This document shows positions 57,908-64,000 of a stretch of DNA of 64,000 nt, in pieces. The first letter of the stretch is position 1; every line of letters begins with the position of its first letter. A program made the translations under genes and the position numbers. The notes under the pieces are model-generated. The model ran no database searches. It saw nothing but the letters and a program-made list of their open reading frames with translations, and was not told where the DNA came from. Source of the DNA: Hellea balneolensis DSM 19091 (GTDB lineage Bacteria > Pseudomonadota > Alphaproteobacteria > Caulobacterales > Maricaulaceae); the NCBI RefSeq assembly GCF_000428525.1, contig NZ_AUAC01000002.1:868001-932000 (forward strand), read 5' to 3'.

Positions 57908-58282
57908 CTAATCCTTGGAAAGTCGCCGCGCATCGACAGGGCCGAGCTGCGCGCTTCGTCCCTTTCCTTCGACAACCCACGTCACGAAATGCTCACAATT
58001 ATTGTTCAGAACGTTGTAGCGCTGTCCCTTACGGGAGCGAGCCCGCGCAACGAGCGCGCTTCCATCAATGGGCGAACTGTGCGGCACGACCACAGCGCGG
58101 CGACCGTGACAAAAGATATCAAAATCCGACTCTGCCACACGTCCAAAGCGGCGCGACGTATGAATAATTGTGCCGTAGCCTGTGCAGATGCCGTAATGCT
58201 TAATACCGCCAAAAACACGGATCATCACGATTGTTCCAGCGGGATAAACAGGATGTGCGGCTTCAAAAGGAAATGGCGTCAT
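57908..58282 (-). CDS. LRAT-fold (permuted papain-like) protein
   Basis: The 124-aa product carries the LRAT/NlpC-P60 permuted papain motif: a histidine in IKHYGICTGYGTIIH near residue 30 and NNNCEHFVTW near residue 96, giving the usual His/Cys pair. LRAT-like proteins move acyl groups between lipids or act as thiol hydrolases; bacterial members are poorly known. There is no signal peptide. It is a single compact domain with nothing else attached, divergent from the phosphatase gene. Confidence 0.8.
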   Translation of the reverse strand: MTPFPFEAAHPVYPAGTIVMIRVFGGIKHYGICTGYGTIIHTSRRFGRVAESDFDIFCHGRRAVVVPHSSPIDGSALVARARSRKGQRYNVLNNNCEHFVTWVVEGKGRSAQLGPVDARRLSKD

Positions 58283-58360
58283 AATACCGATATAGTCATA
58301 AAGCTGTTAAAATAAAGCCTATAGACTCTGAAGGCCGTTTAAGGGCAAAAGCCGCATTAC

Positions 58361-58945
58361 ATGAGCGTTGATACAATCATAATTGCCCGCCACGGAAAAC
58401 CGGCTTTGTCCCGTAAGGTTCAACTGACATGGCGCGAATATCGCGACTGGTGGAAACAATACGACATTGGCGGATTGGCTGAGAAACAAAAAATTCCTAA
58501 AAAACTGCGCGCTTGGGCCGAAAAAGCCGATGTGGTGATTTCAAGCTCATTACGAAGAGCAAGAGAATCAGCTGAGCTTGCTTCGGGGCGTAATCCTGAT
58601 TTCGTTTATGATGACTTAATCGAAGCGGCGCTGCCACCCCCGCATCTAGGTCAAATGAAATTCCGTCCCAAAACTTGGGGGACATGGTCACGTATTGTTT
58701 GGTACTGGGGATGGCCTGATGGTATGGAAAGCCACGGCGATGCCCGCGCCCGCGCGAATGCAATGTGCGATGTGTTGGCGAGTCATGCAAAAGGCGGAAA
58801 AATTGTTTACGTCTCTGCACATGGATGGTTTAACCGCATGCTAAAGGGTTCGCTAAAAAAACGCGGCTGGAAATGTGTTAGCCAAAATGGCGATTTGCAT
58901 TGGAGCCATCGCCGTTTTGAACGCCCCACCGGATATGGAGAGTAA
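58361..58945 (+). CDS. Histidine phosphatase superfamily protein
   Basis: The 194-aa product has the catalytic RHG motif at the N-terminus (IIIARHGKPAL) and the second histidine in YVSAHGWFNRML, with SSSLRRARESAELA in between. This is the phosphoglycerate-mutase-like phosphatase family; substrates vary, including sugar phosphates and proteins. The stop codon lies one base before the xseB start, so it is the first gene of the rightward operon that continues to tlyA. Confidence 0.88.
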   Translation: MSVDTIIIARHGKPALSRKVQLTWREYRDWWKQYDIGGLAEKQKIPKKLRAWAEKADVVISSSLRRARESAELASGRNPDFVYDDLIEAALPPPHLGQMKFRPKTWGTWSRIVWYWGWPDGMESHGDARARANAMCDVLASHAKGGKIVYVSAHGWFNRMLKGSLKKRGWKCVSQNGDLHWSHRRFERPTGYGE

Positions 58946-58946
58946 T

Positions 58947-59186
58947 ATGGCAGACGCCATTAAGGATATGAGTTTTGAAGACGCGCTGAAAGAGCTTGAA
59001 GGCATTGTCGCAAAACTAGAACGCGGCGAAGCTCCGCTTGAAGAAAGCATTTCCATCTATGAGCGTGGGGCGAAGCTGAAAGCGCATTGCGAAGGCAAGC
59101 TGAAAGATGCTCAGTTAAAGGTCGAGAAAATTGTTCTGGACGGTAATGGCAATGCAAACGGCACGGCGCCTTTTGATGCTGGCTAG
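58947..59186 (+). CDS. xseB: Exodeoxyribonuclease VII small subunit
   Basis: XseB binds XseA to form a single-strand-specific DNA exonuclease. The 79-aa product has the short helical family signature SFEDALKELEGIVAKLERGEAPLEESISIYERGAKLKAHCEGKL. The start at 58947 has GGAGAG five bases upstream; a reading from 58875 overlaps the phosphatase. Its downstream partner in the operon is ispA, the standard alphaproteobacterial order. Confidence 0.93.
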   Translation: MADAIKDMSFEDALKELEGIVAKLERGEAPLEESISIYERGAKLKAHCEGKLKDAQLKVEKIVLDGNGNANGTAPFDAG

Positions 59187-59199
59187 TTCAATCGCTACT

Positions 59200-60090
59200 A
59201 TGTCGGATGACTTCCCAACGCGCCTCGCCTCTGTCGCGGAGCAGATGGAAGCCACACTCGCCGCTGTTCTCCCTGTCCCCTCAGGCCACCAATCGGTCAT
59301 TATGGAAGCTATGCGCTACGCGACTCTTGGCGGTGGAAAACGTTTGCGGCCATTCCTAATGATCGAGACCGCGCGGATGCTCGGCTACTCAGATAAAGGT
59401 GTTTGCATCGCGGCGGCGGCCCTTGAATGCCTCCATGTCTATTCTCTCGTCCATGATGACCTTCCCTGCATGGATGATGACGATCTGCGGAGAGGTAAGC
59501 CGACAGTACACAAAGCCTATGACGAAGCCCTAGCGGTTCTTGCAGGCGATGGATTGCTAACACACAGCTTTGAACTCCTCACACGGGAGGACGTCCACCC
59601 CAACCCCGCGAAACGTCTTGATTTAGTATTCGGCCTCGCACAAGCAGGCGGTACCCATGGCATGATTGGCGGACAAGTGATTGATATATCGGTCTCAGAA
59701 TCCGACCGAGATGAAGAGCTTATTACGCAGCTTCAAGACCTCAAGACAGGCGCGTTAATTGAATATGCTGTGAAAGCAGGAGCAATACTGGCAGGCGCGA
59801 GCGGAGCTCAATTCTTTGCTTTGGAAGATTACGCTCAGGATATGGGTCTCGCGTTTCAGATCAAAGACGACATCCTTGACGTTGAAGGCGTCGCCGAAAC
59901 GCTCGGCAAAGCCGTCGGAAAAGACGAAAACCTTGGGAAAGCCACATTTGTGTCAATTCTCGGCCTTGAAGGCGCAAGAGAAAAAGCCGCTGAATTGGGC
60001 AAAAGGGCAAAGAGTCACCTTGAACCTTTTGGAAATTCTGCACAAACCCTCTGTGATACAGTAGATTTTGTGCTAAACCGTTCCCATTAA
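59200..60090 (+). CDS. ispA: Farnesyl/geranylgeranyl diphosphate synthase
   Basis: This trans-isoprenyl synthase builds farnesyl or geranylgeranyl diphosphate from IPP and an allylic primer. The 296-aa product has the first aspartate-rich motif in DDLPCMDDDDLRRGKPTVH near residue 90, the second in QIKDDILDVEG near residue 230, and a GGKRLRP segment. An ATG at 59176 is an alternative start that would overlap xseB; 59200 is preferred by family length. dxs follows 27 bp on. Confidence 0.94.
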   Translation: MSDDFPTRLASVAEQMEATLAAVLPVPSGHQSVIMEAMRYATLGGGKRLRPFLMIETARMLGYSDKGVCIAAAALECLHVYSLVHDDLPCMDDDDLRRGKPTVHKAYDEALAVLAGDGLLTHSFELLTREDVHPNPAKRLDLVFGLAQAGGTHGMIGGQVIDISVSESDRDEELITQLQDLKTGALIEYAVKAGAILAGASGAQFFALEDYAQDMGLAFQIKDDILDVEGVAETLGKAVGKDENLGKATFVSILGLEGAREKAAELGKRAKSHLEPFGNSAQTLCDTVDFVLNRSH

Positions 60091-60117
60091 GGGGGCGGAA
60101 TAAAAAGAGATAAACGC

Positions 60118-62028
60118 ATGGTGGACACGCCCCTTTTAGACACAGTCAAATTCCCTGCTGATATGCGGGATTTTTCGCGCGAGCAGATTAAGCAGCTTGC
60201 CGATGAAGTCCGCACGGAGGTTATCGACGCTGTTTCCGTGACAGGCGGCCATTTAGGCGCAGGTCTGGGTGTCGTTGAACTGACCGTGGCGATCCATCAC
60301 GTCTTTAACACGCCTGAAGATAAGCTTATCTGGGATGTCGGCCATCAATGTTATCCGCACAAGGTTTTGACGGGTCGTCGCGAGCGCATGCGCACAATTC
60401 GTAAAGGCGGCGGGCTTTCTGGATTTACTAAACGCGCCGAGAGCGAATATGATCCCTTCGGGGCCGCTCATAGCTCAACCTCTATTTCTGCGGGGATGGG
60501 CTTTGCCACAGCGCGTGATTTGGATGGGCGCGATGGTCACGTGATCTCCGTCATCGGCGATGGCTCCATCACAGCCGGGATGGCCTATGAGGCTATGAAT
60601 AATGCCGGGGCGACAGACTCCCGCCAAATTGTTATCCTCAATGATAATGATATGTCCATCGCGCCCCCAGTTGGTGCCATGAGTCATATGCTGGCGAAAA
60701 TGGTTAGCTCTGGCGGATATCAAAAACTACGCGGCGCAGGCAAAGCTATGGTCAAAGATGCCCCTCGCCCAATTAAATCCACAGCCCGAAAAGCCGAAGA
60801 ATATACGCGCGGCATGTTTATGGGCGGCACTTGGTTTGAAGAGCTCGGCTTTTACTATGTCGGGCCTGTCGATGGGCACGATCTCGACGCGCTCATCCCT
60901 GTCCTTGAGAACGTGAAAAAGATGAAAGACGGCCCCGTCTTAATCCACGTGGTCACGCAAAAAGGCAAAGGCTATGCCCCTGCCGAAAATTCCGCTGATA
61001 AATATCACGGCGTGTCCAAATTCAATGTCGTCACAGGCGAGCAGAGTAAGTCCATTCCAAATGCGCCAAGCTATACCTCTGTCTTTGGCCATCAACTGGT
61101 CAAACAAGCTGAAACGGATGACAAAATTGTAGGAATCACCGCCGCTATGCCGGGCGGAACGGGGATGAATATTTTCGGTAAAGCCTTCCCGGACCGCATG
61201 TTTGATGTCGGCATTGCCGAACAACACGCCGTAACTTTCGCGGCAGGATTAGCGGCGGATGGATTTAAACCCTTCTGCGCGATTTACTCCACATTTCTGC
61301 AACGCGGTTATGACCAAGTTGTCCATGACGTTTGTATACAGAACCTGCCCGTGCGTTTCGCGATGGACCGCGCAGGTCTTGTCGGTGCAGACGGCCCGAC
61401 CCATGCAGGTGCCTTTGATATCGCCTATCTCGGCTGCCTGCCCAATATGGTGCTGATGGCCGCCGCAGACGAAGCCGACCTCGCCCGCATGGTCGCCACA
61501 TCCGTCGCCTATAATGAAGGGCCGTTAGGTTTCCGCTACGCGCGAGGCGAAGCGACGGGCATAGACATTCCTGAAAACCCTGAAGTGCTGAATATCGGCA
61601 AAGGCCGTATTTTGCGCGAAGGCACGCGTATCGCGCTTCTATCCTATGGCACGCGCCTCGGCGAAGCGATGATGGCGGCGGAACAGCTCGAAACACTCGG
61701 CCTCTCTGCTACTGTCGCTGATGCGCGTTTTGCCAAGCCGCTTGATAGCGAACTCGTCTGCCGCCTCGCCGATGAGCATGAAGTCCTGATTACCATCGAG
61801 GAAGGCTCGGTTGGCGGATTTGGCGCATTCGTATTGCATAATCTGGCCAAAAATGGACGCCTGGATAACGGCCTGAAAATCCGCACCATGACACTACCGG
61901 ATACGTTCATCGATCAAGATACCCCTGCGGAAATGTATAAACAGGCGGGACTGGATGCGGACGCGATTGTCGAGACTGTGTTTAAAGCGCTAGGACAAGA
62001 ATTAGCGACACGGGCGAATTTAGCTTAA
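60118..62028 (+). CDS. dxs: 1-Deoxy-D-xylulose-5-phosphate synthase
   Basis: Dxs joins pyruvate and glyceraldehyde-3-phosphate with thiamine diphosphate, the first step of the non-mevalonate isoprenoid route. The 636-aa product has [20 protein letters not shown], the TPP/metal motif in [30 protein letters not shown] with the catalytic glutamate, and the transketolase C-terminal domain ([10 protein letters not shown]). Full length. It lies between ispA and a DUF6946-like gene, the latter starting one base after the stop. Confidence 0.96.
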   Translation: MVDTPLLDTVKFPADMRDFSREQIKQLADEVRTEVIDAVSVTGGHLGAGLGVVELTVAIHHVFNTPEDKLIWDVGHQCYPHKVLTGRRERMRTIRKGGGLSGFTKRAESEYDPFGAAHSSTSISAGMGFATARDLDGRDGHVISVIGDGSITAGMAYEAMNNAGATDSRQIVILNDNDMSIAPPVGAMSHMLAKMVSSGGYQKLRGAGKAMVKDAPRPIKSTARKAEEYTRGMFMGGTWFEELGFYYVGPVDGHDLDALIPVLENVKKMKDGPVLIHVVTQKGKGYAPAENSADKYHGVSKFNVVTGEQSKSIPNAPSYTSVFGHQLVKQAETDDKIVGITAAMPGGTGMNIFGKAFPDRMFDVGIAEQHAVTFAAGLAADGFKPFCAIYSTFLQRGYDQVVHDVCIQNLPVRFAMDRAGLVGADGPTHAGAFDIAYLGCLPNMVLMAAADEADLARMVATSVAYNEGPLGFRYARGEATGIDIPENPEVLNIGKGRILREGTRIALLSYGTRLGEAMMAAEQLETLGLSATVADARFAKPLDSELVCRLADEHEVLITIEEGSVGGFGAFVLHNLAKNGRLDNGLKIRTMTLPDTFIDQDTPAEMYKQAGLDADAIVETVFKALGQELATRANLA

Positions 62029-62029
62029 A

Positions 62030-62680
62030 GTGAAGGGCCAAGTTTTTATTCCGACGGACGCCCCCAAAGATTGGCAAAGGTTTCTAGCTGACCCAGAAAA
62101 ACAGTGGCGCGATGGCTATTCTGCAAAATCTGCAGCTGTCCATTGGGAAAAGTCCAAAGGTCTGCCTTCAGATATAGAGGGTATCCTCAATAAGTCAGGA
62201 TTGAATAGTCCAGAGCTTCTTCTAGCCATACCTGAATGGAAAACGCCACTGCCGGGTGGCCGAAGAGAAAGTCAAACCGATGTTTTCGCCCTCGTAAAAT
62301 CAACTGAAGGCCTAATTGTCTGCGCGATTGAAGCCAAAGTTGCTGAACCTTTTGGCCCTACAGTAGGAGAGTGGTTAGTAAACGCTTCGGACGGTAAAAA
62401 AATACGAATTGAATATTTGAAAACATTATTGGGTCTGTCTGCAGACATAGAACATTTACGATACCAATTACTACATCGTACCGCCTCCGCGATTATTGAG
62501 GCCAAGAATTTTGATGCCCACGCTGCCGCAATGATTGTGCAATCTTTTCATCCCGAAGCTCTGTGGAAAGAAGATTTAGAAGCGTTTGCGACAACTATGG
62601 GTCTCAGACTAGATACCCTAGGAAAGACGAAACATGGCGCATCACTGTTACTTGGGTGGTCCAGTCCGCCTCTGCCATGA
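62030..62680 (+). CDS. DUF6946-like protein with a nuclease-type core
   Basis: The 216-aa product fits a small family (DUF6946) of uncharacterised proteins. The middle has the pattern of a PD-(D/E)xK nuclease fold: RRESQTDVFALVK, then IVCAIEAKVAEPFG with the E-x-K, but the full active site cannot be confirmed by eye. It starts with a GTG one base after the dxs stop and overlaps the tlyA start by four bases, so it is inserted in an operon where dxs and tlyA usually adjoin. Role unknown. Confidence 0.7.
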   Translation: MKGQVFIPTDAPKDWQRFLADPEKQWRDGYSAKSAAVHWEKSKGLPSDIEGILNKSGLNSPELLLAIPEWKTPLPGGRRESQTDVFALVKSTEGLIVCAIEAKVAEPFGPTVGEWLVNASDGKKIRIEYLKTLLGLSADIEHLRYQLLHRTASAIIEAKNFDAHAAAMIVQSFHPEALWKEDLEAFATTMGLRLDTLGKTKHGASLLLGWSSPPLP

Positions 62681-63399
62681 GAGCTGACCTCTATCTCGTC
62701 TCCAACGGCTATTACGAATCCCGCGCGCGGGCGCAGGCCGCCATTAAAGCTGGTCTCGTCAAAGTGGATGGCAAACGCCTGAAGAAGGCGTCTGAAAAAC
62801 TCTCTGACCTTAACGACATAAGCGCCAAAGCCGAGCACCCTTGGGTCTCTCGCGGTGGGCTGAAACTCGCTTATGCATTGAAAGAATTCAAAGTCTCAGT
62901 TGAGAACAAAATTTGTTTGGATGTCGGGGCCTCTACGGGCGGGTTTTCGGATGTGCTTCGTCAAAAAGGCGCGGCGCGGGTTTATGCGGTCGATGTCGGG
63001 CACGGACAGCTTCATGCGAGCTTGCACGACGTTGCTGAAATCATCTCTATGGAAGGGCAGGATGCGAGGGAATTGACCGCGGAACATTTTGACATCACTC
63101 CACAGCTTATCGTCTGTGATGCCAGTTTTATTTCCGCGATGAAAGTTTTGGAAACACCCCTCACCCTCGCGGCAACATCAGCTGATCTTATCACCCTCGT
63201 CAAACCACAATTTGAAGTCGGCAAAGCGGGTATTGGACGCGGCGGCCTCGTCAAATCAGAAAGCCTGGCACTTCAAGCCTTATCTGATGTCTCCGCTTGG
63301 GTGACAGCGCAAGGCTGGCATGTGACCGCGACCTGTACATCTCCGATAAAGGGCGGGTCGGGAAACACGGAATATTTGCTGCACGCCCGCAAGAATTAG
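62677..63399 (+). CDS. tlyA: TlyA-family rRNA 2'-O-methyltransferase
   Basis: TlyA methylates ribose in 16S/23S rRNA; it is also called hemolysin A for historic reasons. The 240-aa product has an N-terminal S4 RNA-binding domain (RADLYLVSNGYYESRARAQAAIKAGLVKVDGKRL) and an FtsJ-like SAM-binding domain (CLDVGASTGGFSDVLRQKGA, YAVDVGHGQLH, TLVKPQFEVGK). The start at 62677 overlaps the preceding stop (ATGA). A reading from 62563 adds 38 residues that lie inside the previous gene. Confidence 0.94.
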   Translation: MRADLYLVSNGYYESRARAQAAIKAGLVKVDGKRLKKASEKLSDLNDISAKAEHPWVSRGGLKLAYALKEFKVSVENKICLDVGASTGGFSDVLRQKGAARVYAVDVGHGQLHASLHDVAEIISMEGQDARELTAEHFDITPQLIVCDASFISAMKVLETPLTLAATSADLITLVKPQFEVGKAGIGRGGLVKSESLALQALSDVSAWVTAQGWHVTATCTSPIKGGSGNTEYLLHARKN

Positions 63400-63400
63400 A

Positions 63401-64000
63401 TTACTTTCGCTGTTCCATAAATTCGCTAAGTCCCGCAGCAACACGTTCACGCGCCTGTTCTGAGGTCGGCATTTCACCATCCGAATTTGCTTCATGAGCT
63501 TTTATTAAGACTGCTTTAAACTCATCTTCGCTGAACCTCAATTTAGGCAATCGCGTGACATGTTTCGTTTGAATTTCTGGATACTTTTTGTCCAAAAGGG
63601 CTTTGACATAAGACTCATTTTCAGCGTCAAAGCTATAAGTAACATATGTAGTCTCATTCGCACGGCTACCCAATGAAAAGAGCACATTTACGGCGCGTCC
63701 AAGCTGACTTTTAGGTAAAGATTTTAAGTCAAAATCAACAGGTTTCAGACGACCAATATTGACGACCTCCCCGGGATTTATTTCGAAGTCTTCAAACCAC
63801 GTTTGAATTAAGGGCAGATTTGCAGAAACTTGATAACCAACGCAGGTGCCTGAAGCTATTCTATAAGTACCGGGCGCTACTGCTATTCGTCCAGGCGTTG
63901 GCTTAACAATATTCGACCCTCTGAAACTTCCCAAGCTATAAACTTTACGCGTATCAACATTCATCAGATTCAAATAACCATGATAACAAACGTCTTCTTT
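63401..64000 (-). CDS. Unknown protein, C-terminal part
   Basis: The frame is open from the right edge (KEDVCYHGYLNLMNVDTRKVYSLGSF) to its stop at 63401, so only the last ~199 codons are seen and the start lies beyond the window. A TTG at 63973 is inside the open frame and not a likely start. The visible part is mixed alpha/beta, ending in a charged helix (SEQARERVAAGLSEFMEQRK). I do not recognise the family. It converges on tlyA with one base between. Confidence 0.5.
   Translation of the reverse strand, partial: KEDVCYHGYLNLMNVDTRKVYSLGSFRGSNIVKPTPGRIAVAPGTYRIASGTCVGYQVSANLPLIQTWFEDFEINPGEVVNIGRLKPVDFDLKSLPKSQLGRAVNVLFSLGSRANETTYVTYSFDAENESYVKALLDKKYPEIQTKHVTRLPKLRFSEDEFKAVLIKAHEANSDGEMPTSEQARERVAAGLSEFMEQRK

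Overview
The window is chromosomal DNA from an alphaproteobacterium of moderate G+C (near 50% by eye). It is probably a marine or surface-associated heterotroph of the Hyphomonadaceae/Maricaulales type; this placement is inferred from gene content and gene order, not from a 16S gene. Clues are the DUF4164-zapA-6S RNA unit, the xseB-ispA-dxs-tlyA isoprenoid block, a class I fructose-bisphosphate aldolase after gap-pgk, carB followed at a distance by greA, and many small lipoproteins and secreted proteins. No tRNA, rRNA, CRISPR array, phage module or intact insertion sequence was seen. Genes are densely packed, with many stop/start overlaps.

Layout. 1-9.6 kb: a truncated M48 protease, carB, a vWA TadG-like protein, greA with an ELM1-family gene, a ThuA lipoprotein, and trxB with a LysR regulator. 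9.6-17 kb: an orphan hybrid histidine kinase, then a leftward run (dps, an aspartate-type aminotransferase, creA, a secreted hypothetical, ymdB and a 5-formyl-THF cycloligase). 17-24 kb: an SdsA-type alkylsulfatase lipoprotein, a DUF2254 membrane protein, a membrane-anchored metallo-beta-lactamase-fold enzyme, and two NTF2-like lipoproteins divergent from a LysR gene. 24-28.6 kb: 6S RNA, zapA and DUF4164 leftward, then gap-pgk-fba rightward. 28.6-30.1 kb: an accessory pocket with a palindromic repeat element, a DUF559 nuclease-like gene and about 380 bp packed with hairpins that I cannot assign. 30.1-39.2 kb: a MarR gene, then a divergent catabolic locus. The leftward arm is thiolase, acetoacetate CoA-transferase and TetR; the rightward arm is methylcrotonyl-CoA carboxylase, isovaleryl-CoA dehydrogenase and a MaoC hydratase. 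A 28-bp palindrome lies between the arms. 39.2-52.9 kb: an orphan ATP-grasp-like protein, a 1456-aa RTX metzincin protease, YceI plus cytochrome b561, SelO, an HSL-family hydrolase, DUF924, a FadD-type synthetase and an arginine-rich exported protein. 53-64 kb: an ABC1/UbiB kinase-like protein, an ABC-F ATPase, a second TadG-like protein, an LRAT-fold protein, and the phosphatase-xseB-ispA-dxs-DUF6946-like-tlyA operon.

How the genes work together. The 30.6-39.2 kb locus looks like one leucine/ketone-body regulon. Isovaleryl-CoA is dehydrogenated and carboxylated; acetoacetate would be activated by the CoA-transferase and cleaved by the thiolase. Methylglutaconyl-CoA hydratase and HMG-CoA lyase are not in the window, and the MaoC protein may take the hydratase step. 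The other coherent units are lower glycolysis, the front of isoprenoid synthesis, and folate/phosphodiesterase maintenance.

The observations most worth following up are the hairpin array at 29520-29902, a DUF924 gene with no ordinary start codon, a sharp base-composition change inside mccA, a promoter-plus-terminator leader before greA that could make a small RNA, and a cysteine cluster in the RTX protease.
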